From NCBI GenBank assembly GCA_026388095.1, contig JAPLKL010000045.1, forward strand, positions 1-64,000: a stretch of DNA of 64,000 nt, in the 5' to 3' direction. A program made the position numbers and the translations under genes. Every line of letters starts with the position of its first letter. Position 1 is the stretch's first letter. Below the pieces are notes generated by a model, which saw nothing but the letters and a program-made list of their open reading frames with translations, was not told the origin of the DNA and did no database searches. Below, piece after piece: positions 1 to 9,263 of this stretch. Source of the DNA: Elusimicrobiota bacterium (GTDB lineage Bacteria; Elusimicrobiota; Elusimicrobia; UBA1565; UBA9628).

Positions 1-226
1 CGCACGAAGAGAGAGTATTGGGCCGAAGTCTCAGTGATCTGGATGGCGACCTGAAATGCTAATTATATTTATGAAATAACGATAAATTTAGAAATACCTC
101 CAGCGCTGGAGGTGGAGGGGCTAGAAGTGATGGGAAAATATTACAAATTGGGCACAGCAAGTCGCCGCCTTTCGTCATAGCACAACAACTGCGTGCCGCT
201 AAGTGACTGGCATTGAGGTTAGCCGC
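1..226. other. AT-richer intergenic stretch at window edge
   Basis: No complete gene is visible here. Two plus-strand frames are open from base 1 and stop at about 54 and 62, so the first 60 bases could be the 3' tail of a gene lying outside the window, but nothing identifies it. Bases 60-96 are much more AT-rich than the flanks. A perfect palindrome follows at 97-112 and is listed separately. Confidence 0.5.
97..112. promoter_or_regulatory. Perfect 16-bp palindrome, possible operator or terminator stem
   Basis: CCTCCAGC is followed directly by its reverse complement GCTGGAGG. It lies downstream of the minus-strand phosphodiesterase-like gene, next to AT-rich DNA. It has no loop and no uninterrupted T-run, so it is not a classical intrinsic terminator. 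Its role is unknown. Confidence 0.35.
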
Positions 227-1267
227 TCAGGGCTCCCGCAGGGAGCGCCCGTCCAGGGGCGGAAGCACGCTTTCCGGAGCGACGCCCAGAGTCTCGAGTA
301 TGGTGGGCGTCACGTCCTTGCGGTCGCCCGCGCGCAGGCGGCCCGGCCGATCGACGGCCAGGAAGGTGTACGGAGCCTTGCGGTGGCTATTGAGCCCCGG
401 ATCGAAGCCGTGGTCGGACACCACGAAGACGGCTGTCCGGTCGTCGAGCCCCAGCTCCTTGAGCTTCGCCATCAGCCGGCCCAGCCAGCGGTCCTCGGCC
501 CGGATGGCGTCCTTGTATTCCGGGGAACCATCCTTGAAAACGTGCCCCTGCTCGTCCGGCTCCTCGAAATGGATGAAGGCGAAGAAGCGGGAGCCGCGGC
601 AGCGCTTGAGAGCAGAGAGCGCGGCCTTGCCGACCCGGTCCGCCGCCTCCAGATTGATCTTGTGTATGTCCAGCGATTTGGCGGCGTTGAAGTAGGGCTC
701 GCCCGCCCGGCTTTCCCAGCGGCGGGGAGAACCGTCGTAAGTCCTGGTCTTGGCGAGGATCTCGTCCTTGTTCCACCAATGGGTCTTGGCGAAGTCCGGC
801 GGCATGCGGGTGACGCAGTTGACGCAGACCTCATGCGGGCCGCGGGCAGCCACGTTGTTGCCCTTGCCCGCCAGGAAAACCGTCTTGATGCCCGGGATGC
901 GGGCTTTGAGGAGCTCGAAGATGGTGTAGCCCGGGGGGATGGGCCGGTATATGACGTTGTCCTTTATGCCCATGAGCTCGGCGTTGCGGCCGGTCAGGAT
1001 CTCGGCCCAGCCCGGCTTGGTCTCGGTGGCCCCGGTGGTCACCAAAGTGTCCGTCATCCCGCCCGCCGCGACCAGCCGGCCTAGGTTGGGGAGTTCCCCG
1101 GCCGCGAGCATTTCCAGGACCTCCGAGCGCTGCGCGCCATCCCAGCCGATGAGCACGGCGTTCTCGACCGTGCGGGTCGAGCCCAGGGCCGCCGGCGCGC
1201 CGGCGCAGAGAACGATGATGCAGAGCGGCAGCAGTCTGCGGATCATTGGCACAAATTCCCCCTTCAT
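227..1267 (-). CDS. Secreted type I phosphodiesterase/nucleotide pyrophosphatase-like protein
   Basis: 346 aa in the alkaline phosphatase superfamily. A metal-ligand Asp lies in IGWDG near the N-terminus. A candidate Thr nucleophile lies in TETKPGWAEILTG. The EEPDEQGH and VSDHGFD motifs supply the remaining metal ligands of the NPP/PglZ-type fold. A signal peptide begins at the second Met (MIRRLLPLC, start at 1246), which has a GGGGGA upstream. The first ATG at 1267 overlaps the upstream stop codon as ATGA. Either start gives a secreted protein. It is the last gene of a three-gene minus-strand operon (sulfatase-like, amidohydrolase-like, this gene). The likely chemistry is phosphodiester or phosphate-ester cleavage in the periplasm. 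The substrate is unknown. Confidence 0.8.
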   Translation of the reverse strand: MKGEFVPMIRRLLPLCIIVLCAGAPAALGSTRTVENAVLIGWDGAQRSEVLEMLAAGELPNLGRLVAAGGMTDTLVTTGATETKPGWAEILTGRNAELMGIKDNVIYRPIPPGYTIFELLKARIPGIKTVFLAGKGNNVAARGPHEVCVNCVTRMPPDFAKTHWWNKDEILAKTRTYDGSPRRWESRAGEPYFNAAKSLDIHKINLEAADRVGKAALSALKRCRGSRFFAFIHFEEPDEQGHVFKDGSPEYKDAIRAEDRWLGRLMAKLKELGLDDRTAVFVVSDHGFDPGLNSHRKAPYTFLAVDRPGRLRAGDRKDVTPTILETLGVAPESVLPPLDGRSLREP

Positions 1268-2316
1268 GATTGGCTATCCAGCCATTCTGTTCCTGTTATC
1301 AGATACCAAGCGTTCTTATAGGCTATCTTTTCCGCCGTCGAAATGGAAAGAGAGGCTAAAATGCGCTTTTGATTATTTATGATCTTGCCGTAGTCGGTCC
1401 AGGAATTGCGACTCAAGTCGCTCCCTACGACGAATCGTGTCGGGTGTTTCTCGAGGATGACCCGCCACTCCTCCAACAACGTCCCTTTCCGGTCTTGAAG
1501 AACATTGGTGAAGACCCCATTCACTGGGTAGATTTGGCCGGGAAGCGCGACAGCGAGATCAAAATAGAGATTGCGGTATCTGCTCAATAGACGATCCGCG
1601 TATGCCGGTGAGAAAATAGTTTCTTTCTTGGGATATTTCTTGTTGCCAAGATGGCACCATATGACGCTGGCCCTCGGATAACGGCCGAGGACTTCCTCCA
1701 ACGAGCCCAGGAGTTCGTCATCCGGTTCGAGATGTATCTGAAAAGCGATCTGCGCGTCGGAACTCAACCTGAAAAGCTCTTGTACCCTGGGGGAATTCAA
1801 GGGCATGAAGCCCTCTCGATCTGTACGATGGTGCTTAGCCTGAGCGGCCGACATATATTTCTTAAGCTCATATTCCCCCATCTGCCAGTAGCGACCGCTT
1901 CCGACTTCTTTTTCAACGACCTCCATGAAAGGGCTTTTTTGGTCGTACCAATACCGGGTCGAGCCGTCCGCCGTGGTCGGCACAAAATAGTCCGGATCCC
2001 TGCGGGAGAGCTCCAAAGATTCCTCGCTTCCCCGAGCCGGGTCCGTGAATTTCGGGGCGAATGCGACCAGCGCGATCCCCAATTCATCCATGGCTTTCTT
2101 CATCTCGGGGATGTCGAACCCTTCCGTGTAAGTGGCTTGTCTATCGATTATGGGCAGCTTCCCGCTTTTCTTGATCCCGATTATTCTTTTCTTCCATCTG
2201 GCGATTTGGACCGGGTCGTGCCTTCGTATGCCCGGAAGCGGGGCCTCCTGGACCCCGGTCAAGCCGGCGGCCGCGGCGGCGCCGGCGCAGAGCATGATGA
2301 GGCAGAATTTCACCAA
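1264..2316 (-). CDS. Secreted amidohydrolase-like (Amidohydro_2 type) protein
   Basis: 350 aa with an N-terminal signal sequence (VKFCLIMLCAGAAAAAG). Amidohydrolase-2-like landmarks are FQIH (His195), VIWCHLGN (His222) and VVGSDLS (Asp300). The usual N-terminal HxH after ID is missing: the protein has PIIDRQATY, so the metal site would be incomplete or altered. Translation starts at TTG 2316 or GTG 2313, overlapping the end of the upstream sulfatase-like gene by 7 nt. Two homologous domains lie nearby, in the C-terminal half of the 3836-6082 protein and in the 6069-7163 protein. The substrate is unknown. Association with sulfatase-like proteins is a recurrent theme here. Confidence 0.7.
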   Translation of the reverse strand: MVKFCLIMLCAGAAAAAGLTGVQEAPLPGIRRHDPVQIARWKKRIIGIKKSGKLPIIDRQATYTEGFDIPEMKKAMDELGIALVAFAPKFTDPARGSEESLELSRRDPDYFVPTTADGSTRYWYDQKSPFMEVVEKEVGSGRYWQMGEYELKKYMSAAQAKHHRTDREGFMPLNSPRVQELFRLSSDAQIAFQIHLEPDDELLGSLEEVLGRYPRASVIWCHLGNKKYPKKETIFSPAYADRLLSRYRNLYFDLAVALPGQIYPVNGVFTNVLQDRKGTLLEEWRVILEKHPTRFVVGSDLSRNSWTDYGKIINNQKRILASLSISTAEKIAYKNAWYLITGTEWLDSQS

Positions 2317-3842
2317 TAGCCTCGCTCCCTGGCTTTGTCCACGAGCTTCTGGGGCATCGCTTGCGCGGCTGGCTCCGGGCCGGCAGAGCGCCGGGCCGCG
2401 TCCCGCCAGGCCAGCAGTTTGTCCAGCAAGTCCTTGGCCACGGCCGGCTGCGCCTCGGCCAGGTCGTGCAGCTCCTGCGGGTCATGCTCGACATCGTAGA
2501 GCTCGATGGCCTGCCGGGCGGGACCCAGCACGGCCGGGGGCTTGCCGGGAGCGACGGGGGTGGATTCTTCCCAGATGAGCTTCCAATGCGCGTCCCGGAT
2601 CATGTCGTTCTCGCTGCGGTATCGGTAGTAGGAGGGGTGGGGGCCGTAGCTGGCCCCGGCGTAGACGTAGCGGTTGGGCCCGGCGCCGGAGAGCAGGGCG
2701 GGCAGCAGGGGTGAGCCCTGTCTTTGCGGCGGCATCTCCACCCCCAGCTCCTGCAGGACCGTGGGCATGACGTCGATGAGCTGCGCCAGGCCCGAGACCC
2801 GCCGGCGCGGTCCCTTTGGGAAGCGCATCAGCAAGGGCACGCGCGTCACGTCGTCGTAGAGGGTGCCGCGGATGTTCCCGGCCCGGCCGAAGCGGCCGTG
2901 CTTCTCGAACATCTCCCCGTGGTCCGCGAAGACCACCACGATGGTCTTCTCCAGCAGCTTGGCGTCCAGGGACTCCAGGAACTCGCCCACCAGCGCGTCG
3001 ACCTCCGCCAGCTTCTCGTCATAGATGTCGCTGAGGGCTTCGATGTCGCGGCGGGTCATGGGGACTTCCGGCCCGAAGGCGCAATGGGTGCGGAAGCCGC
3101 TGCAAGCGCCGACGGTCTTGAAGACCGGGCCGAGCGCATGGCCGGGCGCGGGGCTCGCGTAGCCGCGGATGCAGGAGTCCGGGTCGACCAGGGGGCTCGT
3201 GCTCTTCGGGTCCGAGAAGAGTCCGCGGTAGGCCGGGGTCGGATAGAAAGGGCAGTGCGCGTCGTAGCCGTGCAGGAAGAGCATGAACTTTTGGGAGGAG
3301 TTCTTCGCGAGCCAAGCCTTGGCCTGCGGGAGGGTCGTGTTGAATCCGGCGAATTCGCCGTTGTCGATGGTGTCCTGGAAGCCGCGCAGGTGGCTCGAGC
3401 CCGTGAAGTAATCGAGCCCGCCGGTGAAGGCGGCGGTCCTGTAGCCGTGGTCGCGCAGCACCTCAGGCAGGGTCTTGAGGTCCGGGCTCAGTGAGTTGTG
3501 CAGGTCGCGGCGCAGGATCTGATGGGAATAGGGCTGCAAGGAGGTGAAGAGCGAGACGCCCACGGGCAAGGTCCAGGAGGCCGGAGTGAAGGCGTTCTCG
3601 AAGACCAAGGCCTTCTCGGCCCAACGGTCCAGATGGGGGGTGGTCTTGCGCCGGTAGCCGTAGAGGCTCATCCGGCTGGCGCCGACGTTGCTCAAGGAGA
3701 TGAGGATGAGGTTGCAGTCCGGGCAGCCTGGGGCCGGCGCCCGCGCCGAAGCCGGGAGCGCGGCCGCCAAGTGCGCAATGGCCAGGCCCGCCAGCCCGAG
3801 GGCGCGGAGCGCGGAATTTAGGTAATATAGGGGCCTTGCCAC
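2310..3842 (-). CDS. Secreted sulfatase-family (PF00884-like) hydrolase or transferase, no formylglycine Cys
   Basis: About 510 aa from a GTG at 3842. The open frame extends upstream to 3914, but the signal-peptide-like segment (ALGLAGLAIAHLAAALPASARA) fits the GTG start. The domain begins with ILISLSNVGASRMSLYGY, then the nucleophile region ASWTLPVGVSLFT, where Thr takes the place of the Cys/Ser of formylglycine sulfatases, and then VVFADHGEMF with the metal-binding Asp-His. The first metal Asp (usually V-D-T) is replaced in SLSNVG. This WT-x-P version resembles LTA-synthase and phosphoethanolamine-transferase-like enzymes more than classical sulfatases. The C-terminus ends in RERGYW, as in the protein ending at 12842. 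It heads a three-gene operon and is divergent from 3836-6082, with overlapping 5' ends. Confidence 0.75.
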   Translation of the reverse strand: MARPLYYLNSALRALGLAGLAIAHLAAALPASARAPAPGCPDCNLILISLSNVGASRMSLYGYRRKTTPHLDRWAEKALVFENAFTPASWTLPVGVSLFTSLQPYSHQILRRDLHNSLSPDLKTLPEVLRDHGYRTAAFTGGLDYFTGSSHLRGFQDTIDNGEFAGFNTTLPQAKAWLAKNSSQKFMLFLHGYDAHCPFYPTPAYRGLFSDPKSTSPLVDPDSCIRGYASPAPGHALGPVFKTVGACSGFRTHCAFGPEVPMTRRDIEALSDIYDEKLAEVDALVGEFLESLDAKLLEKTIVVVFADHGEMFEKHGRFGRAGNIRGTLYDDVTRVPLLMRFPKGPRRRVSGLAQLIDVMPTVLQELGVEMPPQRQGSPLLPALLSGAGPNRYVYAGASYGPHPSYYRYRSENDMIRDAHWKLIWEESTPVAPGKPPAVLGPARQAIELYDVEHDPQELHDLAEAQPAVAKDLLDKLLAWRDAARRSAGPEPAAQAMPQKLVDKARERGYW

Positions 3843-6082
3843 GATCTTATTATCGTAGTTTGAGGTTGTTGGGCACAAGCCTCCTGCTCCTGACCGTCCT
3901 GTCATCATCCGCATGGTCCGCCGAGCCCGCGGCCTCGACGGTGACCGTGCGGGGCATCGTGCTCGTGGTCGTGGACACTCTGCGCGCCGACCGCGTGGGC
4001 GCCGCCTCCGGCGGCAGCGGCCGCGGCACGCCGGAGCTGGACCGCTTCGCCGGCGGGGCCGCGGTGTTCACCGCCGCCCGCAGCCCCTCTTCCTGGTCGC
4101 TGCCGGCCGCCCTGACGCTGATGACCTCCATGCTGCCCTCCCGCCACGGCGTGCTCAACCGCTATCGGGACTTCCTGGCCGAGCCGCCGGTTCCTGCCCG
4201 CCTCAAGGACGAGCGGCCCGATGCGCGCACTCTGGCCGAGGTCCTGCGCGCCGCGGGCTGGCGCACCGCGGCCTTCACGGGCGGTGCGGGCTGGGCCGGC
4301 GAGAGCGGGCTGGGGGCCGGCTTCGAGGTGTTCGACGACTCGCCGACATTTTCGGGCTTCGAGCGCACGGTGCCCGCGGCCCTGCGCTGGCTGGACGCCG
4401 TAAAGCCCGGGGAGCGGTTCTTCCTGCTGGTCCATGGCTATGATGTGCACCCCTACTATCCGGGCCGGCTGCCCGCGGCCCTCCTGGCGCGTCACAAGAC
4501 CCTGCGCGCCGCCCACATCGAGGGCAAGCCCGTCGAGGCGTCCGCCGAGGAGAAGCGGGCGCTGACTCAGTCCTACGACCAGGCCGTCGCGGCCATGGAC
4601 CGGCGGCTGGCTCCCCTGCTGGGCCGGCTGTCGCGGCGGGAAGCGTCGGACACGGCCGTCGTGTTCACGGGAGACCACGGCGAGGAGCTTTTCGACCATG
4701 GCGGCGTGGACCATGGGATGACCCTGTTCGAGGAGGTCCTGAGGGTCCCGCTTCTGGTCCGCGCGCCGGGCCTGCGGCCCCGCCGCGTCGCGGCCGCGGT
4801 CGGCCTGATAGACCTCATGCCCACGCTCCTGGACCTCGCCGGAGTCTCCGGGGACGCGGCCTTGGGCTCGCAGATGGAAGGCGTGAGCCTGCGGCCGTTC
4901 TTGGAGGGCAGCCCTCTGGAGCTGGACACTTTCGCGGAGACCGACTATCTGCTCAGCACCGCTTTGAGAGCCGTGGCGACGCACGACGGCTGGAAGGGGA
5001 TATGGGACCGCTCCGCCCGCCGTACGGCCCTGTACCGGCTGGCCGAGGACCCCGGCGAACGCCGCGACCTCTCGCAGCAGCTGACTGCCGAAGCGGCGGG
5101 CCTGGAGCAAAGGCTCTGGAACCTGAGCGCCTCATCCGGCCCGGTCAAGGAGAATCCCTCAGCCGCCTGGCGGCGGACCCTCGACTCCATGCGGGCCCAG
5201 GGCGCCCTGCCGCTCATCGACCTCTCTTCCACCTTCGATGCCTTCGACCTCAACCCGGCGCCTCTGGCCGAGCGCCTGCAGGAGCTCGGCGTGGCCTTGA
5301 TAGGCGTGACCTGCGAGGAGCCCGATCTGGATTCGGCGCTGGGGCCCTGCGCGAGCCGGGCCGCGGCCGAACGGTCCGCCGTGTTCATCCCCCTGCCCAC
5401 CGGCGACCTGCCGCATTACCGGCTGTCCCGGCGCGCTGCGGATCCCGACCTTCTCTGGCAAGAGCTCAGGGCCGCGGCCAGCCGGGGAGCGCCGGCCCTG
5501 GGGCCGATGCATTTCCGGATCGAGCCCCGGGGCAGCCGCGACAGTGAGCCGGCCCCGTCTTCGCCGCCGGACGCGGACCTCGTCGAAAGGGTCTTCACCT
5601 TCTGCGCGCAGAGCAAAGTGGTCCAGCAGATCGTCGGCGAAGCGGATGACCGGTTCCTGCCCGCGCTGGAGAAGCTGCTCGCGGAGCATCCCGAGGCCCG
5701 GGTCATATGGGCGCGCGCCAGCGGGTCTCCCGTCGGAGCGGAGGCGGCGGCCCGGAGCGCCGTGTTGGCGCGGGGTCTGCTGGAGCGCCACCCCAACCTC
5801 TATCTGGATCTGTCTCTGCGGGCCGTCGGCCGCGGAGCGCCGGAAGACCTACGGGATCCCTACCTGGCGGCCGATGGACGGCTCTATCCCGGCTGGAAGC
5901 GGCTCATCGAGCAGCAGCCATGGCGGTTCCTGTCGGCATTGGGCATCTATCCCCGCACCATGGCGCAGCTGCCCGGGGCCGTGGCCCGGCAGCGCGACAT
6001 CCTGGGCCAGCTGGCCCCCGAGGCGCGCGCGATCGTGGCCTACAAAGCGGCTTGGAGACTCCTCTTCGATGAAGACCTTTGA
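3836..6082 (+). CDS. Sulfatase-like domain fused to a degenerate amidohydrolase-like domain
   Basis: 748 aa if TTG 3836 is used; later TTG codons at 3860-3869 are alternatives. A signal peptide (LLGTSLLLLTVLSSSAWSAE) is followed by a sulfatase-family domain (about 38-430). Asp47 lies in VVVDTLRAD, Ser88 in SSWSLPAALTLMTS (position of the nucleophile, no Cys) and Asp280-His281 in FTGDHGEEL. Residues about 443-748 align with the amidohydrolase-like proteins at 1264 and 6069. There the ligands are lost: FQIH becomes QQIV (600), VIWCH becomes VIWAR (623-627) and the final Asp becomes Gly (SALGIY). The second half is therefore probably a non-catalytic binding or scaffold domain. It overlaps the next gene by 14 nt. 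Confidence 0.75.
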   Translation: MPRSYYRSLRLLGTSLLLLTVLSSSAWSAEPAASTVTVRGIVLVVVDTLRADRVGAASGGSGRGTPELDRFAGGAAVFTAARSPSSWSLPAALTLMTSMLPSRHGVLNRYRDFLAEPPVPARLKDERPDARTLAEVLRAAGWRTAAFTGGAGWAGESGLGAGFEVFDDSPTFSGFERTVPAALRWLDAVKPGERFFLLVHGYDVHPYYPGRLPAALLARHKTLRAAHIEGKPVEASAEEKRALTQSYDQAVAAMDRRLAPLLGRLSRREASDTAVVFTGDHGEELFDHGGVDHGMTLFEEVLRVPLLVRAPGLRPRRVAAAVGLIDLMPTLLDLAGVSGDAALGSQMEGVSLRPFLEGSPLELDTFAETDYLLSTALRAVATHDGWKGIWDRSARRTALYRLAEDPGERRDLSQQLTAEAAGLEQRLWNLSASSGPVKENPSAAWRRTLDSMRAQGALPLIDLSSTFDAFDLNPAPLAERLQELGVALIGVTCEEPDLDSALGPCASRAAAERSAVFIPLPTGDLPHYRLSRRAADPDLLWQELRAAASRGAPALGPMHFRIEPRGSRDSEPAPSSPPDADLVERVFTFCAQSKVVQQIVGEADDRFLPALEKLLAEHPEARVIWARASGSPVGAEAAARSAVLARGLLERHPNLYLDLSLRAVGRGAPEDLRDPYLAADGRLYPGWKRLIEQQPWRFLSALGIYPRTMAQLPGAVARQRDILGQLAPEARAIVAYKAAWRLLFDEDL

Positions 6083-7163
6083 CTCCCTACTCCGCTGGGC
6101 CGGCGCGCTGGTCCTGACCCTGTCTTGCTCGGCCGCCGCCCCGCCGGATTGGGCCGCCCGAAAGCAGGTCTGGCGGCAGAGCCTCTCGGAGGTGCGCGCC
6201 GCGGGCCGGCTGCCCATCATAGACCTGGAGTCCTCCTATTTCGAGGCCTACATGAACCCGGAGGCCATCCTCTCCTATCTCAGGGGCCGCGGCTTCGCCG
6301 TGGTCGCCTGGTCTGTGGAGGATGAGCCGAGCCGCATCAACGGCCGCGGCTACGGCTGGTGGGTGGAGCATTGGCAGGGCGTGCTGCGGGACCTGGAGGG
6401 GCGTTTCCCCGGCTTCGTGCTGCCGGTCCCATCCCCCACGGGAGTCATCTCGAACCCCCCGCTCAAGATAGGCTCCCAGCGGGTCCTGGACGACATGCTG
6501 GCCATAGCGGAGGCCGGGAGCTACCCTATGCTCGGCGAGTTCTTCTTCCGGCGCTATCCCTCCCCCAGGAACATGTTGACCGGAGGCGACTGGGACTCGG
6601 ACCTGGCCGAGCCCATCGACGGCCCCATCGGACGGCGTCTCTTCGCCTTCTCGCAGCGCACCGCCATACCGTTCCAGATCCATTACGAGACCGAGGACGC
6701 CCTCATCCCGCCCTTGGAAGCCATGCTCCGGCGCTATCCGCGCGCGCGGGTCATCTGGTGCCACGGGGGGCGGGTGCGCCGCCCGGAAAAGGCGCCGCAT
6801 TTCACGGCGCATTGGAGCGAGACCTTGCGGCGTCTCCTTGAGGAGCATCCGAACCTCTATTTCGATGTCTCATCCATCGACCCGGATCAGGCCTACCCGG
6901 CCGGGGGGCCGTCCTCCTCCCTGTGGTGGGACATGCCGGGCCGGCGGATGAAGAGGGAAGGCGTCAAGCTCGTCAGCGACCATCCCTGGCGGTTCCTGGC
7001 GGCCCTGGACCAGGGTGTCGACCGGGCCGGGGAGACCCCAAAACTGGCGGACCGGCTGATGAGCTTCCTGGAGAGTCTGCCGCCGCGGACCCGCGAGGTC
7101 GTCGCCTACCGGGCGGCGTGGAAGCTCCTGTTCGGAGAAGACCTTTCAGCCTCGGCTCCGTGA
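6069..7163 (+). CDS. Secreted amidohydrolase-like protein, paralog of the 1264 protein
   Basis: 364 aa from ATG 6069, which lies 14 nt inside the preceding gene in another frame. The N-terminus is a signal peptide (LLRWAGALVLTLSC). The family landmarks are LPIIDLESSY (no HxH), FQIHYETED with His205, VIWCHGG with Cys231-His232, and FLAALDQG keeping an Asp. The C-terminal VAYRAAWKLLFGEDL closely matches the fusion protein upstream (VAYKAAWRLLFDEDL). The fusion's C-terminal domain thus probably arose by duplication of this gene or a relative. It is likely a periplasmic hydrolase. The substrate and whether it binds metal are unknown. Confidence 0.7.
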   Translation: MKTFDSLLRWAGALVLTLSCSAAAPPDWAARKQVWRQSLSEVRAAGRLPIIDLESSYFEAYMNPEAILSYLRGRGFAVVAWSVEDEPSRINGRGYGWWVEHWQGVLRDLEGRFPGFVLPVPSPTGVISNPPLKIGSQRVLDDMLAIAEAGSYPMLGEFFFRRYPSPRNMLTGGDWDSDLAEPIDGPIGRRLFAFSQRTAIPFQIHYETEDALIPPLEAMLRRYPRARVIWCHGGRVRRPEKAPHFTAHWSETLRRLLEEHPNLYFDVSSIDPDQAYPAGGPSSSLWWDMPGRRMKREGVKLVSDHPWRFLAALDQGVDRAGETPKLADRLMSFLESLPPRTREVVAYRAAWKLLFGEDLSASAP

Positions 7164-7191
7164 GGGCCGCCCTGGCAAGCCCGGGACTGTT

Positions 7192-7197
7192 TATAGT
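7192..7197 (+). promoter_or_regulatory. -10-like TATAGT, 6 nt before the ABC ATPase ATG
   Basis: TATAGT at 7192-7197 is followed by six bases and ATG 7204. A start site at the normal distance from a -10 box would fall at the ATG, so a leaderless mRNA is predicted. No convincing -35 hexamer is seen. Confidence 0.4.
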
Positions 7198-7203
7198 CTA
7201 ATC

Positions 7204-8273
<1,070 letters not shown>

Positions 8274-8277
<4 letters not shown>

Positions 8278-9263
8278 GGGGCGCGATGCTGCGCGCGCTG
8301 TTCCTGGCGGTCGTGGCCGCCGCATCCGTCCGGGCCGAGGACGAAAGATTGGTGGTCTGGTATGCCGGCACCCATGCCTTGCATCCGGCCCTGGCCGCGG
8401 CTTTCATGGCCGCCCACCCCAAAATCCGCGTGGAGCTCATCCAGCTGGGCGGTCCGTCCCTCACCGCGAGGTTCACCGCCGATGAGGAGCGGGGCGTGCA
8501 TGCCGCGGACGCCTTCTCCACGGGCCTGACCGAGAGCTATCCCGGCCTGCGCGCGCGGGGCTGGCTCGCCGACCTGCGCAGCCTGCCGCATTGGGGAGAA
8601 CTGCCGGCCTGGGCCAAGGACCCCCGCGGGACCTACGCGTTCTTCCACGTCCTGCGCCACTGCCTGGCGGTCAACACCGAACTGGTTCCGCCGCAGCGCC
8701 GGCCGCGCTCCTACGCGGAGCTCTCCGAGCCGCGGTGGAAGGACCAGGTCGCCTTGGTCGACCCGGATACGGGAGGCACGGGCATCTACCTAGCCCGCTT
8801 CGCCGCGGCCCAGCCCGGATTGGGACTGGCTTGGCTGACGCGCCTGCGGGCCAACGGCGCCCGGCTGTTCTTCCAGAGCGGACAGCTCACCGAGGCCGTG
8901 GCCAGCGGACGGCGCGCCGTGGGCTTGGACCGCGACGTGGAGGTCGCCGAGGCGCGCCGCGCCGGCGCCCCGATCGAGTGCGTCTTCGCCTCGGACGGCC
9001 TGCCCCTGCAGTTCACCGCCGTGGCCGTCAACTCTCGGGCCCCGCATCCGCGGGCGGCGCGGCTGTTCGCGGACTGGCTGATCTCGGCCGAGGGCCGCAG
9101 GGTCGTGACCCAGGCCGGCTTCCTGGCTCCCCGGGGCAGGCGCCCGCAGGCCGTCTGGCCCAAGGCCTGGGTCCTGGACATCGAGTCCCTCAAAGACGCC
9201 GAGGTCAAGGCCTTCGCGGGCCGGGTCTCGCAGGCGCTCAAGGGGCCGTCGGGGGGACGATGA
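8274..9263 (+). CDS. Periplasmic solute-binding protein, FbpA-like
   Basis: 329 aa with a signal peptide (MLRALFLAVVAAASVRAED). It starts at ATG 8274, overlapping the ATPase stop as ATGA; ATG 8286 is the alternative. The mature N-terminus LVVWYAGTHALHPALAAAFMAAHP is typical of family-1/6 extracellular solute-binding proteins that feed Fbp-type iron(III) or 2-aminoethylphosphonate importers. A C-terminal segment (HPRAARLFADWLISAEGRRVV) is also characteristic. It delivers substrate to the permease encoded next. The paired Tyr ligands of FbpA could not be assigned confidently, so iron specificity is not proven. Confidence 0.8.

Noticed and set aside
2310-3842. Formylglycine-dependent arylsulfatase
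   Set aside because: The nucleophile region is ASWTLPVG with Thr and no Cys/Ser-x-P-x-R, so formylglycine formation cannot occur there.
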